Below, in pieces: positions 43,074 through 52,700 of a DNA stretch of 64,000 nt. Within the stretch, counting starts at the first letter, position 1; every line of letters starts with the position of its first letter. This stretch comes from Burkholderia lata (GTDB lineage: Bacteria > Pseudomonadota > Gammaproteobacteria > Burkholderiales > Burkholderiaceae), in the NCBI RefSeq assembly GCF_902499335.1, contig NZ_CABVQK010000012.1, positions 224,770 through 288,769 of the forward strand, given 5' to 3'. The translations under genes were made by a program, and so were the position numbers. The notes below the pieces were generated by a model, which had not been told where the DNA came from, did no database searches, and saw nothing but the letters and a program-made list of their open reading frames with translations.

Positions 43074-43508
43074 GCCGCTGTCTCCAATCGTTTAATTGTG
43101 CGAGCTAATGTCGCCGCCTTGATTTTTGCTGTCAATTGATGAACCCGTCTAAAAAAGGCGATTGAAACGGGTGTCGTGTATTTAATCGTTGTCCGGCACG
43201 GCATTCGGTAAGAATTAAAACGCGCGACGGGCTGCGGGAAGTGGCCGGAGTGGGGAATGCGCGACGCTGGACAGGCTGGGGAAGAGCCTTCCTGCGTATA
43301 ACGGCAGCGTTTAAAGCGGCGGTATCCGGTTTATCCCTATTCGGGATTGACTGGATGAAGGTGGGGTGGGATTAATTCACTGGTAATCGCGCAATTGAAA
43401 GCTTGTAAATATTTGTAAATGCGCAGTTCGGAATTTTTTATATATTGCCTGATACGAGTAAATAAAAAGCCGGCCAGTGGCCGGCTTTGCATTGCATGCG
43501 ATGTTGAA
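43074..43508. other. AT-rich gene-free region between DUF2957 and argC genes
   Basis: 435 bases without a convincing gene. It includes several AT-rich blocks (around 43125-43220 and 43370-43465) that probably hold the promoter of the DUF2957/ompW unit, and the argC terminator at 43466-43488. Confidence 0.5.
43466..43488 (-). terminator. Terminator of argC
   Basis: AAAGCCGGCC and GGCCGGCTTT form a perfect 10-bp stem with a three-base loop; on the minus strand it is followed by TTTATTT. It lies 20 bases after the argC stop. Confidence 0.85.
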
Positions 43509-44459
43509 TCAGCGTTTGAGACCGGCGTCCTCGGCCGCGCCGATGCTCAGGTTCATGCACTGGATCGCGGCGCCCGATGCGCCCTTGCCGAGGTTGTCGA
43601 GGCGCGCGACCGTGACGAAGCGCTCTTCGTTGCCGAACACGAACAGGTCGACCCGGTTCGTGTCGTTGTTCGCCTGCACGTCGAAGAAGCCGCCATCGAG
43701 GTTCGCGTCCGCATCGAACGGCGCGACGCGCACGAATGCTTCGTCCGCGTAGTACTCGGCGAACACGCGCTGCACGTCCTGCGGCGTCGTGCGCTTCGCG
43801 AACTGCTCGGGCGTGAAGTAGGTCGTCACCGCGAGACCCTTCAGGAACGGACCGACGATCGGCGTGAAGATCGGCGGGTTCGCGAGGCCCGTGTGCGCGG
43901 CCATTTCCGGCAGGTGCTTGTGCGTGAGGCCGAGCGCGTACGGGCGCGGGCTTGCGAGCTTGCCGCCCGGCGCCGCGTTTTCGTAGTCGGCGATCATCGA
44001 CTTGCCGCCGCCGCTGTAGCCGGTGATCGAGTAGCTGTGCGCGGCGAACGTCGGTGCGACGATGCCCGCATCGACGAGCGGACGCATCGCGAGCACGAAC
44101 GCCGACGCGTGGCAGCCCGGCACGGCGATGCGCTTCGACGTGTGAATCTTCTCGCGCTGCGCGCGGGTCAGTTCCGGCAGGCCGTACGCCCAGTCGGCGC
44201 TGGTGCGGAACGCGGTGCTCGCGTCGATCAGCGTCGTGTTCGGATTCTCGACAAGCGACGCCGATTCGCGCGATGCAACGTCCGGCAGGCACAGGAACGT
44301 GACGTCCGACGCGTTGATCAGGCGGCGGCGCTCTTCGACGTCCTTGCGCTTCGCTTCATCGATGCGCAGGATCTCGATGTCGCTGCGTGCCGACAGGTAT
44401 TCGAAGATCTTGAGGCCGGTCGTGCCTTCCTGGCCGTCGACAAAAACTTTGGTGCTCAT
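43509..44459 (-). CDS. argC: N-acetyl-gamma-glutamyl-phosphate reductase
   Basis: 316 residues, the short type 2 form. KVFVDGQEGTTGLKIFEYL is the NADP-binding start, and VPGCHASAF holds the catalytic Cys116. HSYSITGYSGGGKSMI is the substrate loop. It reduces N-acetyl-glutamyl phosphate to the semialdehyde, the third step of arginine synthesis, in the cytosol. It stands alone, with its own terminator, and other arg genes are not in the window. Confidence 0.95.
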   Translation of the reverse strand: MSTKVFVDGQEGTTGLKIFEYLSARSDIEILRIDEAKRKDVEERRRLINASDVTFLCLPDVASRESASLVENPNTTLIDASTAFRTSADWAYGLPELTRAQREKIHTSKRIAVPGCHASAFVLAMRPLVDAGIVAPTFAAHSYSITGYSGGGKSMIADYENAAPGGKLASPRPYALGLTHKHLPEMAAHTGLANPPIFTPIVGPFLKGLAVTTYFTPEQFAKRTTPQDVQRVFAEYYADEAFVRVAPFDADANLDGGFFDVQANNDTNRVDLFVFGNEERFVTVARLDNLGKGASGAAIQCMNLSIGAAEDAGLKR

Positions 44460-44543
44460 TTCGCTCTCACTGAATGAAACGGGGGCCCGCGCCCTGAACC
44501 CACCATTTTAAGACGTCATGCGGCGGGCCTGCACCGCGCGGGG

Positions 44544-44572
44544 CGAAAAAAAGACGGCCGGCGGGCCGTCTT
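44544..44572 (-). terminator. Terminator of the flavodoxin-like gene
   Basis: AAGACGGCC and GGCCGTCTT with loop GGCG, preceded on the + strand by seven A, which is a T-run for minus-strand transcripts. Confidence 0.85.
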
Positions 44573-44611
44573 GTGTCCCTTTGACGCCCGCAGGCGCGCG
44601 CCAGGACGTGC

Positions 44612-45184
44612 TCAGCCGCGGCCGGCGACCCAGCGGGCGGTCGCTTCGGCCACGCGCCGGCCGAATGCCTTGCCGGTCTCGAGGTCGCCCGGCAGCGGGC
44701 CTTCGTCGGGCGTCGAATCCGCCGGCGACTGCGCGAGCAGGCCCGTCGAGCCGCCCAGGTAGTTGATGTCGTTGCGCGTGGCCGCCTTCGAGTTGGCCGG
44801 CATCAGGCTCGTACCGACCCACACCATCCCATGCTGCATCGACAGCGTGACGAAATATTGAATCGTCGAGAACTTGTCGCCGTTCATCGTCGCGGAGTTC
44901 GTGAAGCCCGCGGCGATCTTGTCCTTCCATTTCTGCGTGAACCACGCTTTCGACGTTGCATCGGCAAACTGCTTGAACTGCGCCGACGGGCCGTCCATGT
45001 AGGTCGGCGCGCCGAAGACGATCGCGTCCGCCGCGTCGAGCGCGGCCCAGCCCGCGTCGTCGACGTCGCCGACGGGGAGCAGGCGCACGGTCGCGCCGGC
45101 ATCCTGCGCGCCCGCGTGCACGGCCTCGGCCAGTTTCTGCGTGTGACCGTAGCCGCTGTGATAGACGATGACGATGTTCGACAT
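44612..45184 (-). CDS. Flavodoxin-fold NAD(P)H oxidoreductase (WrbA-like)
   Basis: 190 residues. VIVYHSGYGHTQKLAEAV is the FMN-phosphate loop; FGAPTYMDGPSAQFKQF and FTNSATMNGDKFSTIQ match the flavodoxin-like quinone reductases of the WrbA/NQO group. It likely reduces quinones with NAD(P)H to avoid semiquinone stress. Cytosolic, no signal peptide. The gene appears monocistronic. Confidence 0.9.
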   Translation of the reverse strand: MSNIVIVYHSGYGHTQKLAEAVHAGAQDAGATVRLLPVGDVDDAGWAALDAADAIVFGAPTYMDGPSAQFKQFADATSKAWFTQKWKDKIAAGFTNSATMNGDKFSTIQYFVTLSMQHGMVWVGTSLMPANSKAATRNDINYLGGSTGLLAQSPADSTPDEGPLPGDLETGKAFGRRVAEATARWVAGRG

Positions 45185-45399
45185 GAAGCGTTCTCCGGAA
45201 AGGAACGGGAATGGCGGCCGCAGCTGCGCGCCGCATCACGCGTCGCCGGCGGGCGGCGCGACGGATGCGCGGCGTGGCGCCGCGACCGGTGACGAAGAGT
45301 CTAGCAAGCCGAAATGACGGGAAAACACGCTGGCGTGGAGTACGCAATTTCGCCGCGGCAGGCAATCGACGCGTGGCGGCGCGCGATGCCCGACGCCCG

Positions 45400-45993
45400 T
45401 TATTGCCCGTAGTTGACCGTGAGTTGCGCGGTGCCGATCGCCAGCGTGCCGATCTCATGCTCGAACATCGGTGCGGGGCGGCCCTGCGCGACGCGCAGGT
45501 CGTCGCCCTTGAGCGCGTAGACGGTGATCACGTAGCGGTGCGGCTTGCCGGGCGGCGGGCACGGGCCGCCGTAGCCGTCGATCCCGAAGTCGTTGCGCGC
45601 TTCGCTCGCACCAATGCGCCGCAGGAAGCCGGACGCGCTCGCGTCGGCGGGCAGGCTCATGACCGTCGCCGGAATGCCCGCCACGGCCCAGTGCCACCAG
45701 CCGTGCCCCGGCGCGTCGGGATCGAAGATCGTGACCGCGTAGCCGTGCGTGCCGGGCGGCGGGTTGTGCCAGGTGAGTTGCGGCGAGTGGTTGCCGCCCT
45801 TGCAGTCGCCGCGGTCGAACACGTTCGCGGCGCGGACGCGCCCGCCCGGGCTCAGGTCGTCACTCGTCACGGTGAACGCGCCTTCCGCATGCGCGGGCAG
45901 GGCAGTGAGGGCGACGGCGTAAAGGAGGGCGGCGAGGAATGGCGACGGGCGACCCGATGGCGCAGGCGGAGTGATCCGGCGATCCACACGCAT
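45400..45993 (-). CDS. YbhB/YbcL family Raf kinase inhibitor-like protein
   Basis: 197 residues with a signal peptide (residues 18-37) that indicates a periplasmic location. The PEBP fold motifs are FTVTSDDLSPGG, NHSPQLTWHNPPPGTHGYAVTIFDPDAPG, WWHWAVAGIP and GYGGPCPPPGKPHRYVITVYAL, including the anion-binding DPDAP and GPCPPPG-H residues. Bacterial members have no firmly known function. No operon partner is seen. Confidence 0.92.
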   Translation of the reverse strand: MRVDRRITPPAPSGRPSPFLAALLYAVALTALPAHAEGAFTVTSDDLSPGGRVRAANVFDRGDCKGGNHSPQLTWHNPPPGTHGYAVTIFDPDAPGHGWWHWAVAGIPATVMSLPADASASGFLRRIGASEARNDFGIDGYGGPCPPPGKPHRYVITVYALKGDDLRVAQGRPAPMFEHEIGTLAIGTAQLTVNYGQ

Positions 45994-46165
45994 ATGGCGC
46001 TTCTCCCGTCACGTGGGCCGGACCGATGCGCCCGGCGTTGTTGGCGTAGTGCGTTGCCTGCGCAGCTGATGGCAGCGATGGATCAAGTCTAGCATTAGGG
46101 TTCGATGAGCGATGCACGCCGCGACCCGTGGTCGCGATCGATTCCTGCGCGAACCGATGGACGAA

Positions 46166-46200
46166 AAAAAAGCCGCCCGCGATGAAGCGGGCGGCTTTTT
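46166..46200. terminator. Bidirectional terminator next to pyrE
   Basis: AAAAAGCCGCCCGC and GCGGGCGGCTTTTT, a perfect 14-base inverted repeat with a six-base loop, lies 35 bases downstream of the pyrE stop. A/T runs on both sides allow termination on either strand. Confidence 0.9.
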
Positions 46201-46234
46201 GAGCCAGGACGCCGGCCAGCGGGCCGGCGCGGCG

Positions 46235-46921
46235 TCAGTCCTTCGGGGACGTCGCGCCGCCGTGCGCAGCCGACCACTCGGCCGGTGCGTGCAGGAATTT
46301 CTCGACTTCGTCGAGCGTCTTCGTCTCGAAGTAGCCCGACGCCTTCGCGACGCGCAGCACGTCCCACCACGTGGCGAGCGCGTGCAGGTCGACGTCGATG
46401 TCCTTCAGGACCGACACGCTTTCCTTGAAGATGTTGTAGTGGAACAGCACGAAGCAGTGGTTCACCGTCGCGCCTGCGGTACGCAGCGCGTTGACGAAGT
46501 TGATCTTGCTGCGGCTGTCGGTCGTCAGGTCTTCCACGAGCAGCACGCGCGAGCCTTCTTCCAGGTGGCCTTCGATCTGCGCGTTGCGGCCGAAACCCTT
46601 CGGCTTTTTGCGCACGTACTGCATCGGCACCATCATCCGGTCCGCGATCCATGCCGCGAACGGGATGCCGGCCGTTTCGCCGCCCGCCACCGCGTCGATC
46701 TGCTCGAAGCCGATGTCGCGCGTGATCGTCGTTTCAGCCATTTCCATCAGCGCGCGGCGCACGCGCGGATACGAAATCAGCTTGCGGCAGTCGATATAGA
46801 CGGGGCTTGCCCAGCCGGACGTGAAGATGAACGGTTTTTCTGCGTTGAAGTGCACTGCCTGTACTTCGAGCAGGATTTTGGCGGTCGTATCCGAGATCGA
46901 CTGACGATCGTAGCCTGTCAT
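46235..46921 (-). CDS. pyrE: Orotate phosphoribosyltransferase
   Basis: 228 residues. The PRPP-binding motif VLLVEDLTTDSRSK and the start region FIFTSGWASPVYIDCRKLISYP are diagnostic. It joins orotate to PRPP, giving OMP in pyrimidine synthesis. ATG 46921 begins MTGYDRQSISD; the open extension upstream is not conserved. It is divergent from maeB with 460 bases between. Confidence 0.95.
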   Translation of the reverse strand: MTGYDRQSISDTTAKILLEVQAVHFNAEKPFIFTSGWASPVYIDCRKLISYPRVRRALMEMAETTITRDIGFEQIDAVAGGETAGIPFAAWIADRMMVPMQYVRKKPKGFGRNAQIEGHLEEGSRVLLVEDLTTDSRSKINFVNALRTAGATVNHCFVLFHYNIFKESVSVLKDIDVDLHALATWWDVLRVAKASGYFETKTLDEVEKFLHAPAEWSAAHGGATSPKD

Positions 46922-47381
46922 GGGCATTCCTTGGGTGATGAGCGAAGAGCGGGCGCGGGCCCGGTGGCGCAGCAAGGGGAACCTGCCCGGGGGGCCGGGG
47001 CGCGATCGGAGGGCCAATCGCATCGCTGCGCGCGTAGCCCGCTATTTTACCCGATTCAGGCCGGTTTTCGGCGGAATTCGCGCGGGTTCACCGCGCGGCT
47101 CACCACCGGCGAAACAAGCGGGGCCGGACCGCTCGCGTGTTGATGCAGAGGATGCGGCGCTGCACCAACATGCGTCATGCGTGGGGTGTACACTAGGCGA
47201 CCCTTAGAAATCGTTCAGTACTTTGTACTTTCCTCTTGCCACCCGCCAAGGTTCGATGGCGTGCCGATCCGGCGCGTCGCGTGCCGTCTCGCAGTCGATC
47301 ACCCTCTCGATTCAAGCAGACGCGGCCGAAGGTGCTGTGTACTGAACCGTCAACATTTCGCATGTCTCTCGCAGGTCAATC
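46922..47381. promoter_or_regulatory. Divergent promoter region between pyrE and maeB
   Basis: 460 bases without a gene. A short direct repeat GTACTTTGTACTTT lies near 47217-47231, and a possible -10 TACACT near 47189. The maeB leader would be long (about 180 bases). No clear riboswitch fold is visible. Confidence 0.4.
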
Positions 47382-49652
47382 ATGGACGAACAACTGAAGC
47401 AGGCCGCACTCGCTTATCACCTGAACCCGAAACCCGGCAAGATTTCGGTCACCCCGACCAAGCCGCTGTCGAACCAGCTCGATCTGTCGCTCGCGTATTC
47501 GCCGGGCGTTGCCGCCGCGTGCGAAGCGATCCACGCCGATCCGCTCGACGCGCAGAAGTATACGTCGCGCGGCAACCTCGTCGGCGTCATCACGAACGGC
47601 ACCGCCGTGCTCGGCCTCGGCAACATCGGCCCGCTCGCCGCGAAGCCGGTGATGGAAGGCAAGGGCTGCCTCTTCAAGAAATTCGCGGGCATCGACGTGT
47701 TCGACATCGAACTGTCGGAGTCCGACCCCGACAAGCTCGTCGAGGCGATCGCGATGCTCGAGCCGACGCTCGGCGGCATCAACCTCGAGGACATCAAGGC
47801 GCCGGAATGCTTCTACATCGAGCAGAAGCTGCGCGAGCGCATGAAGATCCCGGTCTTCCACGATGACCAGCACGGCACCGCGATCATCGCGTCGGCCGCG
47901 ATCCTGAACGGCCTGAAGGTCGTCGGCAAGAAGCTGTCCGAAGTGAAGCTCGTGTGCTCGGGCGCGGGCGCAGCTGCGATCGCGTGTCTGGACCTGCTGG
48001 TGAACCTCGGCCTGACGAAGTCGAACATCCTCGTCGCCGATTCGAAGGGCGTGATCTACGAAGGGCGCGGCAACCTCGATCCGTCGAAGCAGCGTTATGC
48101 GGCGACCACCGATGCACGCACGCTCGCCGACGCGATCGTCGGCGCGGACGTGTTCCTCGGCTGCTCGAGCGCCGGCGTGCTGAAGCAGGACATGGTCAAG
48201 ACGATGGGCGACCGCCCGCTGATCCTGGCGCTCGCGAACCCGGAACCGGAAATCCGCCCGGAAGACGCGAAGGCCGTGCGCCCGGACGCGATCGTCGCGA
48301 CCGGCCGTTCGGACTACCCGAACCAGGTCAACAACGTGCTGTGCTTCCCGTTCATCTTCCGCGGCGCGCTCGACGTCGGCGCGACGACGATCACGGAAGA
48401 AATGAAGCTCGCGTGCGTGCGCGCGATCGCCGAGCTGGCGCAGGAAACCGACCAGAGCGAAGAAGTCGCGAAGGCGTATGAAGGCCACTCGCTCGAATTC
48501 GGGCCGGACTACCTGATTCCGAAGCCGTTCGATCCGCGCCTGATCATCAAGATCGCGCCGGCTGTCGCACAAGCCGCGATGGATTCGGGCGTCGCAACCC
48601 GTCCGATCCAGGACATGGACGCGTACCGTGAGCAGCTCGGCGCGACCGTCTACCGCACCGGCATGGTGATGCGCCCGGTGTTCGCGACCGCGAAGCAGAA
48701 GCAGGCCCGCATCGTGTTCGCCGAGGGCGAGGACGAGCGCGTGCTGCGCGCCGCGCAGTTCGTGCTGCAGGAAAAGATCGCGAAGCCGATCATCGTCGGC
48801 CGTCCGTCGGTCGTCGACATGCGCTTGCAGAAGATCGGCTCCAAGCTGAAGGCCGGCATCGATTTCGAAATCGTCGATCCGGAAGACGATGCGCGCTACC
48901 ACCGCTACTGGCAGGCGTATCAGGAAATCGGCGCGCGTGACGGCGTGACGCCGGAAGTCGCGAAGGCCGCGATGCGCAAGTTCAACACGCTGATCGGCGC
49001 GATGCTCGTGCACCTGGGCGATGCCGACGGCATGATCTGCGGGATGATCGACACGTTCCACAGCCACCTGAAGTTCATCGAGCAGGTGCTGGGCCGTGCG
49101 AAGGGCGCCGAGCACTTCGCGGCGATGAACCTGCTGATGCTGCCGGGCCGCAACCTGTTCGTGTGCGATACGTACGTGAACGAGCTGCCGAGCGCCGAAC
49201 AGCTCGCCGACATGACGATCCAGGCCGCGGCCGAGATCGAGCGCTTCGGCATTGCGCCGAAGGCTGCGCTGCTGTCGAACTCGAACTTCGGCAGCGCGCC
49301 GTCGGCGTCGTCGCGCCGGATGGGCGAGGCTCGCAAGCTGATCGTCGAACGCGCACCGAACCTGGAAGTCGACGGCGAAATGCACGGCGACGCGGCGCTG
49401 TCGGAAATGATCCGCAAGCAGGCATTCCCCGGCACGACGCTGTCGGGTGAAGCGAACCTGCTGATCATGCCGAACGTCGAAGCGGCGAACATCGCGTACA
49501 ACCTGCTGAAGATGGTCGGCGGCGAAGGCGTGACGGTCGGCCCGTTCCTGCTCGGCGCGGCGAAGCCGGTCCACATCCTGACGCCGGCTGCGACCGTGCG
49601 CCGGATCATCAACATGACGGCCGTTGCCGCCGCGAACGTGAACACGAAGTAA
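47382..49652 (+). CDS. maeB: NADP-dependent malic enzyme with phosphotransacetylase-like domain
   Basis: 756 residues in two parts. Residues 1-430 are the malic enzyme: SLAYSPGVAAACEAI, FHDDQHGTAII with metal-binding Asp residues and the Rossmann segment VKLVCSGAGAAAIACLDLL. Residues 440-756 are a phosphotransacetylase-like domain (RIVFAEGEDERVLRAAQFVL, SGEANLLIMPNVEAANIAYNLLKM) that in related enzymes regulates rather than catalyses. It decarboxylates malate to pyruvate and makes NADPH. A bidirectional terminator follows. Confidence 0.96.
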   Translation: MDEQLKQAALAYHLNPKPGKISVTPTKPLSNQLDLSLAYSPGVAAACEAIHADPLDAQKYTSRGNLVGVITNGTAVLGLGNIGPLAAKPVMEGKGCLFKKFAGIDVFDIELSESDPDKLVEAIAMLEPTLGGINLEDIKAPECFYIEQKLRERMKIPVFHDDQHGTAIIASAAILNGLKVVGKKLSEVKLVCSGAGAAAIACLDLLVNLGLTKSNILVADSKGVIYEGRGNLDPSKQRYAATTDARTLADAIVGADVFLGCSSAGVLKQDMVKTMGDRPLILALANPEPEIRPEDAKAVRPDAIVATGRSDYPNQVNNVLCFPFIFRGALDVGATTITEEMKLACVRAIAELAQETDQSEEVAKAYEGHSLEFGPDYLIPKPFDPRLIIKIAPAVAQAAMDSGVATRPIQDMDAYREQLGATVYRTGMVMRPVFATAKQKQARIVFAEGEDERVLRAAQFVLQEKIAKPIIVGRPSVVDMRLQKIGSKLKAGIDFEIVDPEDDARYHRYWQAYQEIGARDGVTPEVAKAAMRKFNTLIGAMLVHLGDADGMICGMIDTFHSHLKFIEQVLGRAKGAEHFAAMNLLMLPGRNLFVCDTYVNELPSAEQLADMTIQAAAEIERFGIAPKAALLSNSNFGSAPSASSRRMGEARKLIVERAPNLEVDGEMHGDAALSEMIRKQAFPGTTLSGEANLLIMPNVEAANIAYNLLKMVGGEGVTVGPFLLGAAKPVHILTPAATVRRIINMTAVAAANVNTK

Positions 49653-49693
49653 GTCCACGCCCGCGTGTGCCGCGCTTCGGGCGCGGCGCAATG

Positions 49694-49735
49694 AAAAACG
49701 CCACGGAACCTGCGTTCCGTGGCGTTTTTTTTATC
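49694..49735. terminator. Bidirectional terminator between maeB and the oxidoreductase gene
   Basis: AAAAACGCCACGGAAC and GTTCCGTGGCGTTTTT form a perfect 16-bp inverted repeat with loop CTGC and a further T-run. It serves the convergent genes on both sides. Confidence 0.95.
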
Positions 49736-49796
49736 GTGAAGCGCTGGCGGCACGGGGCGGGCGTCCGAACCGCGAACGCCGGTCGTGTGCCGTGAC

Positions 49797-52700
49797 TTAC
49801 GCGACCTGCTGGTGCGACTGGCCGCCGGCCGGCGCCCGCCACTTCGCGAGCAGCGTGTTCCACTTCTGGCGTACCGCGCGCAGGTTGTTCTCCTTCACGT
49901 GGCCGTAGCCGCGAATGCCGTCCGGCAGCGCCGCGAGCTCGAGGGCGAGCGGGCGGTTGGCCGCGTTCAGCCTGGCGAGCACCTCGGCGATCAGCGCTTC
50001 GTACTCGCCGATCAGCGCGCGCTCGGTGCGGCGCTCCTCGGTACGGCCGAACGGGTCGAGCCCCGTGCCGCGCAGGAACTTCGCCTTCGAAAGCAGCCGG
50101 AACGCCGACATCATCCACGGGCCGTACGCCTTCTTCACGAGATGGCCGTGTGCATCCGTCTTTGCGAACAGCGGCGGCGCGAGGTGGAATTTCAGCTTCC
50201 AGTCGCCTTCGAACTGCGCAGTCAGACGGGCGAGGAACGCCGGATCGGACTGCAGCCGCGCGACCTCGTATTCGTCCTTGTACGCCATCAGCTTGAACAG
50301 GTTGCGCGCGACCGCTTCGGTCAGCTGCTCCTGCACCGTGTCGCCGTCTGCCAGCGTACGCTCGGCCGCCCGCACCTTGTCGACGAACGCTGCATAGCGC
50401 GACGCGTACGCGGCGTTCTGGTACGCGGTGAGGAATTCCACGCGCTTCGCGATCAGCGCGTCGACCGCCTTCTTCGTGTGCAGCGCGATCACCGTGGCGC
50501 CTTGCGCGGCGCGGGTGTCGCCGGCCGCGGCCTGCTTCACGCTCGCCAGGTCGTGCGCGGCGCGGCGGCCCCAGTCGAATGCCGCACGGTTCTTCTCGAC
50601 CGATACCGCATTCAGCTCGATCGCACGGACGAGCGACGCGAGCGTGAGCGGCAGCCAGCCTTTCTGCCACGCGTAGCCGAGCACGAACGGGTTCGTGTAG
50701 ATCGCGTCGCCGAGCAGCGCGACCGCGAAGCGGTTCGCGTCGATGAAGTCGACGTCAACGCCTGCCGCCGCGCGGATGTCGTTCTCGGCGGACAGGCCGG
50801 GGAACGCCCAGTTCGGGTTCTTGATGAACTCGGCGGTCGGCGTCTGCGCGCTGTTGACGACCACGCGGGTCGTGTCGTGCCGCATCCGCGACGTGCACTC
50901 GTCGCCGGCCGTGACGATCGCGTCGCAGCCGATCACGAGGTCGGCTTCGCCCATCGCGATCCGCGTTGCGTGGATGTCGGTCGGTGCGTGCGAGATCTGC
51001 ACGTGGCTCATCACGGCGCCGCCTTTCTGCGCGAGGCCGGTGACGTCGAGCACGGTCACGCCCTTGTTTTCCAGGTGCGCGGCCATCCCGAGCAGCGCGC
51101 CGATCGTGACGACGCCCGTGCCGCCGACGCCCGTGACGAGCACGCCGTATGCGCGGTCGATGTCCGGCAGCGTCGGCTCGGGGATCGGCGGCAGTGCGTT
51201 GCCGTCGACCGACACGGCCTTCGGCTTCTTCAGCTGGCCGCCCTCGACCGTGACGAAGCTCGGGCAGAAGCCCTTCACGCACGAGAAGTCCTTGTTGCAG
51301 CTCGACTGGTTGATCTGGCGCTTCGTGCCGAATTCGGTTTCCAGCGGCTCGACCGACAGGCAGTTCGACTGCACGGAGCAGTCGCCACAGCCTTCGCACA
51401 CCGCGTCGTTGATCACGACGCGCTTCGCCGGGTCCGGATACGTGCCGCGTTTGCGGCGGCGGCGTTTCTCGGTCGCGCAGGTCTGGTCGTAGATCAGGAT
51501 CGTCGTGCCTTCGATCTCGCGCAGCTCGCGCTGCACGTCGTCGAGCTGGTCGCGGTGATGGATCGGCACGCCCGGCGCGAGCAGCGCCTTCTGGCTGTCG
51601 TACTTCTCCGGCTCGTCGGTGACGATCACGATCTTCTTCGCGCCTTCGGACGCGAGCTGATGCGTGATCTGCGGCACCGTCAGCACACCGTCCACCGGCT
51701 GGCCGCCCGTCATCGCGACCGCGTCGTTGTACAGGATCTTGTAGGTGATGTTCGCCTTCGACGAGATCGCCGCGCGCACGGCCAGCAGGCCCGAGTGGAA
51801 GTAGGTGCCGTCGCCGAGGTTCGCGAACACGTGCTTCTCGTCCGTGAACGGCGCCTGGCCGATCCACGGCACGCCTTCGCCGCCCATCTGGCTGAAGGTG
51901 CTCGTGCTGCGGTCCATCCACACGGTCATGTAGTGGCAGCCGATGCCGGCGATCGCGCGTGAGCCTTCCGGCACGTTGGTCGACGTGTTGTGCGGGCAGC
52001 CCGAGCAGAACCACGGCTTGCGCTCGGTCTGCACGTGCGGCTTCGCGAGTGCCATTTCCTTCGCGTTGATCACGGCGAGCCGTGCGGCGATGCGCGCGCG
52101 CACGTCGGACGGCAGCTCGAACTTCTCGAGGCGCGTCGCGATCGCCTTCGCGATGATCGCCGGCGACAACTCGTAGTGCGCGGGCAGCAGCCAGTTGCCC
52201 ATCGGCACCGACCATTCGCCGCCGGCGCCGTCCTTCTCGTCGAACTTGCCGAACACGCGCGGCCGCTGGCCGTCGGGCCAGTTGTACAGCTCTTCCTTGA
52301 TCGCGTATTCGAGGATCTGGCGCTTTTCCTCGACGACGAGGATTTCGTCGAGGCCGCGCGCGAACGCCTGTGCGCCCTGCGCTTCGAGCGGCCACACGCA
52401 GCCGACCTTGTAGAGCCGGATGCCGATCCGTGCGCAGGTTTCGTCGTCGAGGCCGAGGTCGGTCAGCGCCTGGCGCACGTCGAGGTAAGCCTTGCCGCCC
52501 GTCATGATCCCGAAGCGCGCGCTCGGCGAATCGATCTCGATGCGGTCGAGCTTGTTCGCGCGCACGTAGGCGAGCGCCGCGTACCACTTGTAGTCGAGCA
52601 GCCGTGCTTCCTGCACGAGCGGCGGGTCGGGCCAGCGGATGTTCAGCCCGCCTTCCGGCACGATGAAGTCGGTCGGCAGCACGATCTCGGTGCGATGCGG

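Noticed and set aside
46166..46200. Long inverted repeat as an insertion sequence end
   Set aside because: It has A/T runs on both sides and lies just after pyrE; a bidirectional terminator explains it.
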